DNA of 64,000 bases from Bacteroidales bacterium (GTDB lineage: Bacteria > Bacteroidota > Bacteroidia > Bacteroidales > Marinilabiliaceae). The notes beneath the pieces were generated by a model, which saw only the letters and a program-made list of their open reading frames with translations, made no database searches and had not been told where the DNA came from. The stretch covers positions 1 to 64,000 of the forward strand of contig SUWW01000014.1 in assembly GCA_015061285.1 (NCBI GenBank), read 5' to 3'. This document shows, in pieces, positions 16,921-27,055 of the stretch. The position numbers and the translations under genes were made by a program. Each line of letters starts with the position of its first letter. The first letter of the stretch is position 1.

Positions 16921-19332
16921 ATGGCAAAACAAGCAGCATCTTACGATTTAGTAATTGTCGAATCACCAGCTAAGGCCACGACAATTGGTAAATTTTTGGG
17001 TAACGATTACATCGTTGAATCGAGTTATGGGCATATTAGAGACCTCAAAAAGGCAAGCAATGCCATTGATATAGAAAACAATTTTGCTCCACAATATGAA
17101 ATCTCGGATGAGAAGCAAGCCGTTGTGGCGAAACTACGAAAACTTGCCAAAGGAGCTAAGCAAGTGTGGCTCGCATCCGATGAGGACCGCGAGGGAGAGG
17201 CTATCTCATGGCACCTTTCGGAAGTTTTGGGGCTTGATAGCAAAACGACCAAACGTATTGTATTTCATGAAATCACTAAAGATGCAATACTCAATGCCAT
17301 AAAGAATCCGCGCACTATAGATATGCACCTTGTTGATGCTCAGCAAGCGCGTCGAGTTCTCGATCGCCTTGTAGGTTTTGAACTTTCGCCAGTCTTGTGG
17401 CATAAAGTGAAACCACAACTCTCGGCTGGTCGTGTTCAGAGTGTAGCAGTGAAAATTATAGTAGAACGCGAACGTGAAATCTTTGCATTCGTACCTACTT
17501 CGTCTTTCCAAGTAACTGCACTGCTCGATTATAAAGGCTCGCAGCAACTCAAAGCTGAATTGAGCAAAAAAATAGCTACCGATAAAGAGGCTTCCGACTT
17601 CCTAAAGTCGTTGGCAAACAAGAAATTTGAGGTTAGCAATATCGCGGTGAAACCTACCGTGCGTCAACCTGCATCTCCATTTACCACTTCGACGCTACAA
17701 CAAGAGGCATCGCGTAAACTTGGATTCCCTGTTTCGCGAACAATGTCTGTGGCTCAGCAACTATACGAAGCTGGTTATATCACATATATGCGTACCGACT
17801 CAGTCAATTTGGCAGAGACTGCTATAAAACAAGCTTATGCTGTGATTGCAGATGAGTATGGTAAAGAATATGCTCATTCTCGCCGATTCAAAACGACTTC
17901 TAAAGGTGCTCAAGAGGCTCACGAAGCTATCCGTCCTACCAACCTCGCTGTGAAGAGCATAAATACTCAAGATCAACAACTCAATAGTCTTTATCAGCTA
18001 ATCTGGCGTCGCACTGTAGCTTCGCAGATGACAGAGGCTCAAGTTGAACGAACCACAGTGAAAATCGACCCGCAAGGCATGAAAGATGCCACATTCTCGC
18101 TACAAGCCGAGATTGTAAAGTTCGATGGGTTCCTTCGTCTCTACACCGAATCGTCGGATAACGACAACGAAGAAGAAAACGATGTTCGCCTTCCTGAAAT
18201 ACACGAAGGCGACGTCTTCGACGCTATATCTATTGATGCTCGCGAGCGCTTCACTCAGCATCCACCACGCTACAACGAAGCAATGCTTGTGCATAAGATG
18301 GAAGAACTTGGCATCGGTCGTCCTTCTACCTATGCACCTATTATATCTACCATTCAGCAGCGTGGCTATGTCATTCGCGACAATCGAGATGGCGTAGCTC
18401 GTAACTACATAGAACTCACTCTCAAAGGCAATAATGTTTCTAAGCGTGTAGGCAAAGAGAAAACTGGTGCAGAGAAATCTAAACTCTTCCCTACAGATAT
18501 AGGTATGGTAGTGAACGACTTCCTTTGCGAGCACTTCAAGAATGTGATGGACTACAACTTCACCGCCAATGTAGAGAAACAATTCGACGAGATTGCCGAA
18601 GGTTCATTGCAATGGCAGAACGTCATCAACGAGTTCTACCAGCCATTTCACACGCAAGTCGATAATACCATGTCGACTACAGGCAAATCATCTGGCGAGC
18701 GCATCCTTGGCACCGACCCCGCCACAGGCAAACAAGTGTCGGTTCGTGTGGGACGTTTCGGACCTCTTGCGCAAATTGGCTCAGCCGACGACGAAGATAA
18801 ACCTCGTTTCTCATCATTGCGTCGCGATCAACGCATCGAAACCATAACATTGGAAGAGGCATTGGCCTTGTTCCAACTTCCGCGCACGATTGGTGAATAT
18901 GAAGGCAAAGAAGTAGTAATTGGTGTTGGAATGTTTGGTCCCTACATTCGCCACGATGGCAAATTCATCTCTCTCAAGAAAGGAGTAGACGATCCTTATA
19001 CTATCGACCTCGATACAGCTATAGTACGTATAAACGATAAGCGCGAAGCCGATATAAAGAAAACCATCAAGATTTTCGATGAGGAACCAGAACTGAAAAT
19101 ACTTAATGGTCGTTGGGGACCATACGTAGCCTATGGGAAGGAAAAAATACGTATACCTAAGACCAAAAAGGCAGAAGATTATTTCGATTACGCAGTGTGC
19201 AAAGCATTTGTTGAAGAGAATGTGAAAAAGCAACCAAATGCCAAGAGCGCTACGCGAGGGAAAACCACTGCAGCAAAGAAAGTTAAGACGACTTCTGCTA
19301 AAACAGCGGCTAAAAAAACGACTAAAAAGTAG
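16921..19332 (+). CDS. topA: DNA topoisomerase I
   Basis: A type IA topoisomerase that relaxes negative supercoils. The N-terminal TOPRIM domain has IVESPAKATTIGKFLG (12-26) and the acidic DEDREGE motif at 87-93. The catalytic Tyr is Tyr289 in GYITYMRTDS, and LSAGRVQSVAV is at 168-177. The cleavage-domain core ends near residue 600 and is followed by C-terminal topoisomerase repeats (GRFGPLAQ near 638; MFGPYIRHDGKF near 675; GRWGPYVAYGKEK near 736) instead of Cys4 zinc fingers. Residues about 770-803 form a Lys/Ala/Thr-rich, histone H1-like tail that should bind DNA. Length 803 is normal for Bacteroidota. It lies 72 bases before the T9SS operon with no terminator between. Confidence 0.97.
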   Translation: MAKQAASYDLVIVESPAKATTIGKFLGNDYIVESSYGHIRDLKKASNAIDIENNFAPQYEISDEKQAVVAKLRKLAKGAKQVWLASDEDREGEAISWHLSEVLGLDSKTTKRIVFHEITKDAILNAIKNPRTIDMHLVDAQQARRVLDRLVGFELSPVLWHKVKPQLSAGRVQSVAVKIIVEREREIFAFVPTSSFQVTALLDYKGSQQLKAELSKKIATDKEASDFLKSLANKKFEVSNIAVKPTVRQPASPFTTSTLQQEASRKLGFPVSRTMSVAQQLYEAGYITYMRTDSVNLAETAIKQAYAVIADEYGKEYAHSRRFKTTSKGAQEAHEAIRPTNLAVKSINTQDQQLNSLYQLIWRRTVASQMTEAQVERTTVKIDPQGMKDATFSLQAEIVKFDGFLRLYTESSDNDNEEENDVRLPEIHEGDVFDAISIDARERFTQHPPRYNEAMLVHKMEELGIGRPSTYAPIISTIQQRGYVIRDNRDGVARNYIELTLKGNNVSKRVGKEKTGAEKSKLFPTDIGMVVNDFLCEHFKNVMDYNFTANVEKQFDEIAEGSLQWQNVINEFYQPFHTQVDNTMSTTGKSSGERILGTDPATGKQVSVRVGRFGPLAQIGSADDEDKPRFSSLRRDQRIETITLEEALALFQLPRTIGEYEGKEVVIGVGMFGPYIRHDGKFISLKKGVDDPYTIDLDTAIVRINDKREADIKKTIKIFDEEPELKILNGRWGPYVAYGKEKIRIPKTKKAEDYFDYAVCKAFVEENVKKQPNAKSATRGKTTAAKKVKTTSAKTAAKKTTKK

Positions 19333-19404
19333 AGCTTCATACAATAAAACAAATACTACAGTCGTTATATAAATAAAGAATCAGATGACAAGTATAAAGA
19401 AACA

Positions 19405-20403
19405 ATGAAGTGCGTGCTCTATAAAATCGCTATGTTTTGTTTTCGGCGGCACGCATTATTAATATTTTTTCACTTACTTTGTCTTCTGTGCCTAAACGAA
19501 GCAAACGCGCAAACTGAGATGCAATTTTCGGGTTGTGCAGATGTGCCAAAGATTACTTGTCCTGGCTCTGCTGGACATACAGGTAATATTGAGGCTATGG
19601 CAGCCTACAGAAAGCAGTGGGTGGGTTTCGATGGTTCGCCATCGACTACAGTTTTGGCTATCGATGGAGAAGTGAAGTTCTTGCGTAATTTCCATGGCGT
19701 AGGTGCAATGGTGATACACGATAAAATAGGAGCATTCACAACTACCTATCTCGATGCTAACTATAGTTATCATTTGGAACTCAGCAAAGGCTTTCTTGGG
19801 TTGGGACTACGGCTTGGTGCGATCAACGCAGCATTCAATACGTCGGATCTTTCGACCACTGTTGATGGAATGGACGATGATTATCATCAAGAATCGGATG
19901 AGTTGCTCCAATCTGGCGAAGATGGAGGAACGGTGTTTGATGTCGGGTTCGGTGCCTTCTATGAGACGAAGTTGAGTTATGTTAGTTTCTCACTTCTTCA
20001 TCTGACCGCGCCAACCATTGAAACTAAGAGTTATGCAAAGCTGAAAAACAAGCCACTGCTTACGTTAGGGGCAGCAAGAAAAATCGGCGAGAAAGGAAAT
20101 GTAGAGTTCGATCCGAAGTTTTTTTTCAAGACAGATTTTACATCTTGGCAGCTTGAATTTGGTGCAGATGCAGTTTTTAGAAAAAAAATTTGTATTGGAT
20201 TAGGTTATCGATTGCAAGATGCTGTATTTTTGCAATTCGCAGTTGATATGTCAAACGGAGTTACTTTTGGTTATTCTTATGACATCTCAATTGGAAATTT
20301 CGGAGGTCACTCAGGTGGTTCGCATGAAATTATGATTGGATATAAGTTTAATTTAGACATAGAAAAACGCACTAAACGCTACAAAAGCGTGAGGATTTTA
20401 TAA
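19405..20403 (+). CDS. porP: PorP/SprF family T9SS outer-membrane protein
   Basis: First gene of the T9SS operon. A signal peptide ends in EANAQ near residue 36; a second Met at residue 10 would give a tidier signal peptide, so the start is uncertain by nine codons. The mature protein has the PorP/SprF pattern: MAAYRKQWVGFDGSPSTT near 62-79 followed by alternating beta strands of an outer-membrane barrel (GLGLRLGAIN, VDMSNGVTFGYSYDIS) and a C-terminal HEIMIGYKF strand. In Porphyromonas, PorP associates with the PorK-PorN ring and with PorE; in Flavobacterium SprF serves SprB export. Sixteen bases separate it from gldK. Confidence 0.92.
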   Translation: MKCVLYKIAMFCFRRHALLIFFHLLCLLCLNEANAQTEMQFSGCADVPKITCPGSAGHTGNIEAMAAYRKQWVGFDGSPSTTVLAIDGEVKFLRNFHGVGAMVIHDKIGAFTTTYLDANYSYHLELSKGFLGLGLRLGAINAAFNTSDLSTTVDGMDDDYHQESDELLQSGEDGGTVFDVGFGAFYETKLSYVSFSLLHLTAPTIETKSYAKLKNKPLLTLGAARKIGEKGNVEFDPKFFFKTDFTSWQLEFGADAVFRKKICIGLGYRLQDAVFLQFAVDMSNGVTFGYSYDISIGNFGGHSGGSHEIMIGYKFNLDIEKRTKRYKSVRIL

Positions 20404-20419
20404 TGATATTATAACTATT

Positions 20420-21745
20420 ATGAGAAATATTATTGTTTGTGCATTCGTTCTGCTGCTTATGAGTAGCTGTGGTGGCACAGGAACAGGAGAACTTGTAGGT
20501 GTATCACAAGCGGGCGAGTTTTTCGAGCCAAGCCCTTATGGAATGCTATTTATTGGACAAGGTAGCTTCAATATGGGTCAGAACGAACAAGATGTAGCGG
20601 GATTGACTAACGCTCAAACAAAGACTGTTACGGTAAGTTCGTTCTGGATGGATGAAACAGAAATAACGAACTCCGAGTATCGTCAGTTTGTTTATTGGGT
20701 ACGCGACTCAATCGCTCGTAGAAAATTGGCTGAGCAATTCGATGAGTTCCAGATAGCAGAAGATGCTAATGGTAACGAGATAGACCCACCATTCTTGAAT
20801 TGGGACGTTGAACTCGATTGGAGCAACCCTGAATATGCTGAGGTTCTAGAGGATATGTATTATAAAGAAAACGAGCGCTTCAAGCATCGTAAAGAACTCG
20901 ACAATCGTCAGTGGGTTTATGAATACGAGTGGATTGACCTTTTGCAAGCAGCTAAAAAATCAAATCGTTATAACTACGAGACAAAACAATATGAAGGTCG
21001 TGTTCATGATATAAAGGGTGAAATTAAGGATGTGAAAGATCGTTCAGCCTTCATCATGAAAGATCGAGTTTTGGTATATCCTGATACATTGTGCTTCGTT
21101 GCAGATTTCACCTATTCTTTCAACGAACCAATGACCAAGATGTACTTCAATCACCCTGGATTCGACAACTATCCAATTGTAGGTGTTACTTGGAAGCAAG
21201 CTACCGCCTTCTGTATTTGGCGTTCAGATTTGTTGAACAACTTCTTGCGTGCAGAGAGCCAACCTTTGGCAATGGATTATCGCCTACCGACCGAAGCTGA
21301 ATGGGAATATGCAGCACGTGGCGGTTTGGATAGCGGTATCTATCCTTGGGGTGGATATTATACACGTAATAATCGTGGTTGCTTCGTTGCTAACTTCAAA
21401 CCTCTTCGTGGTCGCTATACCGATGACGGTTCAGAGCGTATGACTGCTGTTTGCTCTTATGCGCCAAACGATTTCGGATTGTATGATATGGCAGGAAACG
21501 TAGCAGAATGGACATCAAGCGCATTCGATGAAGCTTCATATGCATATGTACACGACTTGAACCCTGACTATCAATACAATGCACGCCCAGACGAAGCTCC
21601 TGTAATGAAACGTAAGGTGGTTCGTGGTGGTTCTTGGAAAGACATTGCATACTTTATACAGTGCGGAACACGCACATACGAATATCAAGATTCAGCAACA
21701 TCGTACATAGGTTTCAGATGTGTACGTGATTATATCGGTGAATAA
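20420..21745 (+). CDS. gldK: T9SS ring lipoprotein GldK/PorK
   Basis: A periplasm-facing outer-membrane lipoprotein that forms the large ring of the T9SS with GldN. The lipobox is LMSSC with Cys17. The body has a formylglycine-generating-enzyme-like (SUMF1) fold: GMLFIGQGSFNMG near 40, MDETEITNSEYRQFV near 77, DYRLPTEAEWEYAARGG near 285, MAGNVAEWTSSAF near 355 and the C-terminal RGGSWKD and IGFRCVRD. A charged insert of about 130 residues lies between the two halves, as in other GldK/PorK. It functions structurally, not as a known sulfatase-activating enzyme. Confidence 0.95.
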   Translation: MRNIIVCAFVLLLMSSCGGTGTGELVGVSQAGEFFEPSPYGMLFIGQGSFNMGQNEQDVAGLTNAQTKTVTVSSFWMDETEITNSEYRQFVYWVRDSIARRKLAEQFDEFQIAEDANGNEIDPPFLNWDVELDWSNPEYAEVLEDMYYKENERFKHRKELDNRQWVYEYEWIDLLQAAKKSNRYNYETKQYEGRVHDIKGEIKDVKDRSAFIMKDRVLVYPDTLCFVADFTYSFNEPMTKMYFNHPGFDNYPIVGVTWKQATAFCIWRSDLLNNFLRAESQPLAMDYRLPTEAEWEYAARGGLDSGIYPWGGYYTRNNRGCFVANFKPLRGRYTDDGSERMTAVCSYAPNDFGLYDMAGNVAEWTSSAFDEASYAYVHDLNPDYQYNARPDEAPVMKRKVVRGGSWKDIAYFIQCGTRTYEYQDSATSYIGFRCVRDYIGE

Positions 21746-21781
21746 AACTTTTAGTAACATAACAGATAAAAAGCATAAATT

Positions 21782-22651
21782 ATGACACTTTCAGAATTAG
21801 TTGTAAGTCCGGCATATAAGAAATTCATGGGTTATGTCTATGGATTTGGCGCATCAGTTGCTATTTTGGGCTCTCTGTTCAAAATTATGCACTTCCCCGG
21901 TGCAGGTGTGATGCTTGTTGCGGGTTTGGGTGTTGAGGCAATCATCTTTGCATTGTCATCATTCGAGCCACCTCACGAGACGCCAGATTGGACATTGGTT
22001 TACCCAGAATTACTTGGTCTTGATCCTGAAGACGGAAAAGGAAAAGAGTCGTCGCATCATCATGGTAGTGGAGCAATTCAAGGCGGTAATGGTGGCGGAA
22101 GTGAACTTGCAGCTTTAGTTTCTGCTGGCGCAATAGAGCAAAAAACTGTTACTGAACTTTCTGAAGGAGTTAAGAAGTTGGCTTCTACAACTGCTCAAAT
22201 GGCAGATCTTTCAGATGCTTCTGTAGCTACCAAAGCATATATTAATAATGTTAAGAATGCATCAGAATCGTTGAACCAGTTTACTGCTATTCAATCGAGT
22301 GTAGCTGAAGTTGGCAGCAAATTCGCAAATAGAATTAGTGAAGAGGGTGATAAACTCGCCGATTCATGCACCAAACTTAGTGGTACCATAGCATCGCAGG
22401 CAAACCAATCAGATAGAATAAGCCAAAATATGGGTGCTGTTAATGCAGCATACGAAGCACAACTCAAAGGTATAACTGCACAAATTAAGTCTACCGAGAA
22501 TTTGGCTTCTGGTCTCTCTTCTATATCTGATGAGATTAATGCTTCAGTAGAAAGTGTTAGACAATATCGTCAGCAAGTAGCAAACCTTAGCAAGACAGTT
22601 GGTGAGTTGAATTCTATTTATGGCAACATGCTTAGCGCTGTAAACAAATAA
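21782..22651 (+). CDS. gldL: T9SS inner-membrane motor protein GldL/PorL
   Basis: An inner-membrane component that forms the proton-driven T9SS motor with GldM. Two adjacent transmembrane helices span about residues 14-60 (KKFMGYVYGFGASVAILGSL and AGVMLVAGLGVEAIIFAL), followed by the family PPHETPDWTLVYPEL segment. The glutamate between the helices, in GVEAIIF, is a candidate proton-pathway residue by family analogy. A Gly/His-rich linker (SSHHHGSG near 97) leads to a long alpha-helical, coiled-coil cytoplasmic region to residue 289. Order and spacing in gldKLMN match the conserved operon. Confidence 0.94.
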   Translation: MTLSELVVSPAYKKFMGYVYGFGASVAILGSLFKIMHFPGAGVMLVAGLGVEAIIFALSSFEPPHETPDWTLVYPELLGLDPEDGKGKESSHHHGSGAIQGGNGGGSELAALVSAGAIEQKTVTELSEGVKKLASTTAQMADLSDASVATKAYINNVKNASESLNQFTAIQSSVAEVGSKFANRISEEGDKLADSCTKLSGTIASQANQSDRISQNMGAVNAAYEAQLKGITAQIKSTENLASGLSSISDEINASVESVRQYRQQVANLSKTVGELNSIYGNMLSAVNK

Positions 22652-22697
22652 GAGGATTTGTACGAACCATAATACTAATTGATAAATACGTTAGACT

Positions 22698-24248
22698 ATG
22701 AGTGGTGGAAACTGTCCGGAGACCCCGAGGCAAAAGATGATAGGCATGATGTATCTTATGCTCACTGCCATGCTTGCCCTGAATGTCTCGGGAGACTTGC
22801 TTAACGCTTTTATACTTGTTGATAAGAGTATTAAGAGTTCTTGCAAAACGGTAGAAGAGAAGAATAAAATACTCTATTATAATTTTGAGCAAGCAAATGC
22901 TCAGAACCCAAAGCGTGTGAACGATAGATATCAAACTGCATTGCAAGTAAAGGCACACGCTGACTCTCTTTACAATAAAATTTATGGCTACAAGAAACTA
23001 ATGATCTTGAAAGCCGACGGTCCTGAATTTACTCCAGATAGTTTTCTATCGACAAGTAACCAAGATATCGCTGCTCAAGTTATGATGGTAGAGAGCGGAG
23101 GCGATAGAAGCAAGGATTTGAAAAAGTCTATTGAAGAGTATCGCGAATTCCTCATCAGTGTTGTTGAAGGTGATGAAGGAATGAAGAAAAACGTTGAAAG
23201 CATGTTGTCTACTCAAGATCCACCCGATTTGGATGGTACTAAGCCTACTTGGGAATCTCAACAGTTTGAGCATTTGCCATTGGCAGCTACGATGGGCTTG
23301 ATGAGTAATATGCAAGCTAATGTGCGTAATACTGAGGCTGATGTTGTAACATTCTTGTACAAAAAGATTGACGAAGCTTCATTCAAGTTCAATGCTATCA
23401 AAGCGCTGGCTATTCCTGAGTCGAACTACGTTTTGCGTGGCGGTCAGTATAAAGCTGATATTATGCTTGCAGCCTATGACGACACAATGGAACCAATCGT
23501 TACTATTGGTGATAATAAGCTTCCTGTTGAGGCTGGTTGTGGTAAATATGTTGTAGCAGCAAGTGCAGTAGGATCTAAAAAATATACAGCTCGTATAGAA
23601 ATTCCTGATCCTATTACAGGCGAATTGAGACCATATACAGTAGATGCAGAATATGAAGTTGGCGAACCTTCAGTGGTTGTTTCACCAACCAAGATGAATG
23701 TAGCTTACATTGGTGTAGATAATCCAATGGAGATCTCTGCAGCAGGTATCTCTTCGAGTGATTTGAAAGTAACAGCTACTGGCGGTAGTATAACAAAGGG
23801 TAAAGATGGTTATATTGCAAAACCATCTAAAGGCTCTAAGGAGTTGGTAATTTCAGTTTCAGCTGATGTCAACGGTAAGCATCAGAGTCTTGGAAGTCGT
23901 AAGTTCCGTGTTAAGACTGTGCCAGACCCAAAACCATCATTGTATAAAGGCAAAGAGACAAAAGGTGCTGTAGCAGTTAATGAGTGGAAAGGTATGCAAG
24001 GTCTATTTGGCTTCATGAAGGATTTCGATTTCGATTTACCTGTGAGAGTTACCAGCTTCACCCTTTCGACAATGCAAGGAGGTTTTACCGTTTCGGAAAA
24101 ATCAAATGGAGCTGCATTCTCTGCTGCACAGAAGTCTTTGATAAGCAAGGGTACAGTAGGAAAAAAATACTACATTGAGAATATTGACGTTTCAGTAGCG
24201 GGTGAAACACGTCACCTTACGGAGTCGCTCATTGTTACGCTTAGATAA
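22698..24248 (+). CDS. gldM: T9SS motor stator protein GldM/PorM
   Basis: A single-pass inner-membrane protein whose long periplasmic part transfers motor motion to the GldK/GldN ring. It begins MSGGNCPETPRQKMIGMMYL, then one TM helix (MLTAMLALNVSGDLLNAF, about 21-40) as in all GldM. Next come a helical D1 domain (about 45-225) and the three beta domains D2-D4 (about 226-516), with the NVAYIGVDNPMEISAAG segment that starts D3 near 333. Length 516 matches GldM/PorM. It ends nine bases before gldN. Confidence 0.95.
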   Translation: MSGGNCPETPRQKMIGMMYLMLTAMLALNVSGDLLNAFILVDKSIKSSCKTVEEKNKILYYNFEQANAQNPKRVNDRYQTALQVKAHADSLYNKIYGYKKLMILKADGPEFTPDSFLSTSNQDIAAQVMMVESGGDRSKDLKKSIEEYREFLISVVEGDEGMKKNVESMLSTQDPPDLDGTKPTWESQQFEHLPLAATMGLMSNMQANVRNTEADVVTFLYKKIDEASFKFNAIKALAIPESNYVLRGGQYKADIMLAAYDDTMEPIVTIGDNKLPVEAGCGKYVVAASAVGSKKYTARIEIPDPITGELRPYTVDAEYEVGEPSVVVSPTKMNVAYIGVDNPMEISAAGISSSDLKVTATGGSITKGKDGYIAKPSKGSKELVISVSADVNGKHQSLGSRKFRVKTVPDPKPSLYKGKETKGAVAVNEWKGMQGLFGFMKDFDFDLPVRVTSFTLSTMQGGFTVSEKSNGAAFSAAQKSLISKGTVGKKYYIENIDVSVAGETRHLTESLIVTLR

Positions 24249-24257
24249 TAGATAAAT

Positions 24258-25136
24258 ATGAGAAAGTTAATATCAATTCTGTTGTTGGCATTCGTTGCAA
24301 TGCCATTCATAAACGCACAGGATGCGGAGGAAACACAAGATTTCTTCCAAGGTGTAGATGGTCTTTACAAAAAAGAGCACATCGCCAATAAGAAGTATAT
24401 CCCATATAAGCATGTTCGTGAAGCTGATGTGCTTTGGATGAAGACAATTTGGCGTATTATAGACTTGCGTGAGAAACAAAATCTCCCACTCTATTATCCA
24501 ACGACACCTGTGGATAGCAGACGTTCGCTTATTCGTTTGATCTATGATGCAGCATCGATTAACGACATACAGTTATATTCAACAAGCGAGAACGATGAGT
24601 TTTCGAAGAGAATGGAGTTCGATGATTTCGCTGCTAAACTTGGTGCTACTGCTGCTTTCGATACCGTAATGGAAGACATAAACACTGGTGAAATGAAGAC
24701 GGTTCACATGGAAGCAAGCGAAGGTAACCTCACAGGCGTGCAGAAATACTTGATAAAGGAAGTTTGGTACTTTGATCGTCGTTATTCTTACATGGATTCG
24801 CGTATTATTGGTATTTGCCCAATTCTCGAGCAGCAAGTAGGCGAAGGTGAAGGAGCAAGATTTGATCAAATTCAGCTTTGCTGGATATATTTCCCTGATC
24901 TCCGCCCATTCCTCTCTCAGCAAGAGGTTTATAACACTCGCAACGATGCTCAGCGTGAATCTATGGACGATATATTCCACAAACGTCACTTCAGTAGCTA
25001 CATCTTCAAAGAAGCAAACGTATATGATAACCGTTCTATTACAATGTATGCTTCAGGTCGTGTAGATACTCGTTTGGAATCTGAAAGAATAAAAGAATTG
25101 ATATTTACTAAAGAACACGATATGTGGGAATATTAG
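24258..25136 (+). CDS. gldN: T9SS ring protein GldN/PorN
   Basis: The periplasmic partner of GldK in the T9SS ring. A signal peptide (MRKLISILLLAFVAMPFINAQ) precedes the GldN domain with EADVLWMKTIWRIIDLREKQN at about 56-76, NLPLYYPTTP, VQKYLIKEVWYFDRR near 160 and FKEANVYDNRSI near 250. Length 292 is normal. It is the last gene of the porP-gldKLMN transcript, which ends in a strong terminator 34 bases later. Confidence 0.95.
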   Translation: MRKLISILLLAFVAMPFINAQDAEETQDFFQGVDGLYKKEHIANKKYIPYKHVREADVLWMKTIWRIIDLREKQNLPLYYPTTPVDSRRSLIRLIYDAASINDIQLYSTSENDEFSKRMEFDDFAAKLGATAAFDTVMEDINTGEMKTVHMEASEGNLTGVQKYLIKEVWYFDRRYSYMDSRIIGICPILEQQVGEGEGARFDQIQLCWIYFPDLRPFLSQQEVYNTRNDAQRESMDDIFHKRHFSSYIFKEANVYDNRSITMYASGRVDTRLESERIKELIFTKEHDMWEY

Positions 25137-25169
25137 TCTATAGGACTAATATTTCTTCTTATGAACAAC

Positions 25170-25210
25170 AATGCTCTTCGAATCCTTTATGCTCGGAGAG
25201 CATTCTTTTT
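25170..25210 (+). terminator. terminator of the T9SS core operon
   Basis: A 12-bp stem (AATGCTCTTCGA / TCGGAGAGCATT, one G-T pair, 11-base loop) is followed by CTTTTT. Confidence 0.85.
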
Positions 25211-25290
25211 ATACACACTCAAATCAAATTTTATATTTCTTGCTCTTAAACATAATGTTTATGTCAATTGTTAATAGATAAGCTATTGTT

Positions 25291-26766
25291 ATGAGAAATA
25301 AAGTTCTATTCTTCAGTTTGATTTTGCTGACTTGTTGTGCACACATTCAATCACAAAAGGCAAATAATATCTACTTCATGAAGCATAATCCGCTTCGTCA
25401 TGAGCTGAATCCATCGTTTATGCCCGAAGAGGGCTTTAGAGGCTTTCTGGGTTTTCCCGCGATGACGAGTTTGGATATGGGTTTTAGCGATAACTCATAC
25501 ATATTCAACGACCTTTGTAAGGTTAAGAATGGTGAACTTGTTACCGTTTTTGACAATGATAGCGACCTTGGTTTGAGATATTTACTTACGTCGGCACATA
25601 AGAGTGTTAAACTTGATATGTATGGCGATGTGGGGTTGTTCAATTTAGGTATCAAGAAGAACGATACTTATTGGATGTTTGGAGCCAAGACTAAATTTGA
25701 AATGAACACATCGTTGCCAACACAAATCATAAAAGATATTCTCGAAATAGTAGATAACGGAGCAAGGAATACATCACATAAATTCGAAAAATTTGCCATC
25801 GCAGCCTCTTTGTATAATGAGTATAGCATGGGTGTTGCGCATAAATTTGGACAGATTACGATTGGTGGTAAACTAAAGTTTCTTCAAGGTTATGCCAACA
25901 TGAAGTCGGATATGCAGGATTTGCAACTCGATATAGTTAACGATCATTGGAAGTTGACTGGCGCTGCAGAGTTCTATTTCCTTGTAAATGGAATGAAGCT
26001 CTATAAAGACGGAAATAGTATTACGGTAGAAGATGAAGAATCGGACAATCCAATGGATTTGCTGAAATCGAATGGCTATGGCTTAGCAATGGATTTGGGC
26101 GCTAATATGAAATTGGGAGATAGAATACGATTGTCGGTTAGTGTAATTGATCTTGGATTTATAAAATGGAAGCAAAAGGCCAACAAACTATCTGCCGATT
26201 TGAATATTGAATTTGATATGCCCGCACGAACGGAAGACCAAAGTGTAGGCGACTATCTTGACAAATTGCAAGAAGTGCTATCGGATGCTACCGACGAAGA
26301 TAATTATGACTATTGGGTAGAAGATAAGCCAGTGTCGTATAGATCGATGCTTTCGACTAAATTCTATGCAGGAGTAGAATTCTCGTGGCTCGAAGATAAG
26401 ATGAGTGCTTCGTTGTTGTCGAAAACTTGGATATATAGTGGCAATGGCCGACAAGATTTAGTGCTGGCGTGGAATGCTCGCCCTGCAAAATTCTTTGATT
26501 GCGTTATTAGCTACGATATACTTAACGGGCATTTCGGTTCGTTGGGTTATGGTATGAACTTCAATGCAGGCCCAATAAACTTTTTCGTAACTATGGATGA
26601 TATACCATTGCGCTACAGCGATAAGATAAAGAGTGGTGGTAGTAGCTATAGAATACCGAGCCATCTGTCGCAAGTACACTTTTCTATGGGCTTAAACTTC
26701 CTCATAGGTTGGCGTAAATCTGACACAGAAACCGACAAAAGCAAATTTGTATACGAATCGCTGTAG
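25291..26766 (+). CDS. DUF5723 family outer-membrane protein
   Basis: A predicted outer-membrane beta-barrel protein of 491 residues. A signal peptide ends near residue 22 (AHIQSQ). The sequence then follows the DUF5723 pattern: YFMKHNPLRHELNPSFMPE near 28-47, LGFPAMTSLDMGFSD near 53, and many alternating amphipathic strands ending in a VHFSMGLNFLIGW strand. The N-terminal NIYFMKHNP...NPS motif resembles the opening of PorP/SprF proteins, so it may belong to the same broad barrel group. It has its own terminator and sits between the T9SS operon and a probable T9SS cargo. A role in T9SS is possible but unproven. Confidence 0.8.
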   Translation: MRNKVLFFSLILLTCCAHIQSQKANNIYFMKHNPLRHELNPSFMPEEGFRGFLGFPAMTSLDMGFSDNSYIFNDLCKVKNGELVTVFDNDSDLGLRYLLTSAHKSVKLDMYGDVGLFNLGIKKNDTYWMFGAKTKFEMNTSLPTQIIKDILEIVDNGARNTSHKFEKFAIAASLYNEYSMGVAHKFGQITIGGKLKFLQGYANMKSDMQDLQLDIVNDHWKLTGAAEFYFLVNGMKLYKDGNSITVEDEESDNPMDLLKSNGYGLAMDLGANMKLGDRIRLSVSVIDLGFIKWKQKANKLSADLNIEFDMPARTEDQSVGDYLDKLQEVLSDATDEDNYDYWVEDKPVSYRSMLSTKFYAGVEFSWLEDKMSASLLSKTWIYSGNGRQDLVLAWNARPAKFFDCVISYDILNGHFGSLGYGMNFNAGPINFFVTMDDIPLRYSDKIKSGGSSYRIPSHLSQVHFSMGLNFLIGWRKSDTETDKSKFVYESL

Positions 26767-26797
26767 TAGCGGTAGCTCGATAAAAATGATATGGCAG

Positions 26798-26838
26798 GCG
26801 GCATCATCATCGAAAAAGATGAATGCCGCTTGTTTTTT
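26798..26838 (+). terminator. terminator after the DUF5723 gene
   Basis: A stem GCGGCAT / ATGCCGC, extended inward by CATC/GATG around GAAAAA, is followed by TTGTTTTTT. Confidence 0.85.
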
Positions 26839-26943
26839 GTTGGTGTTATGAAGGTATATTTGAAAATCAAAAAGCACTACATACCTAAATATTTGGGAGA
26901 ATCATAGATATGTCGCTTATCAATTCGATATTTGTTGATGGGA

Positions 26944-26951
26944 TAGTTTTG
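26944..26951 (+). promoter_or_regulatory. -7 box upstream of the PL11 gene
   Basis: TAGTTTTG matches TAnnTTTG fully and would give a leader of nearly 100 bases before the start at 27056. No -33 box is seen at the usual distance. Confidence 0.35.
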
Positions 26952-27055
26952 AATAGTACGGTAGTGTGAATGAGCAACATGATTGCATAGAAAAGCTGCT
27001 CAACGATTTGAAATGAAGAAATGTAGAGAATAAAACAACCAACATATAAGAGCTA

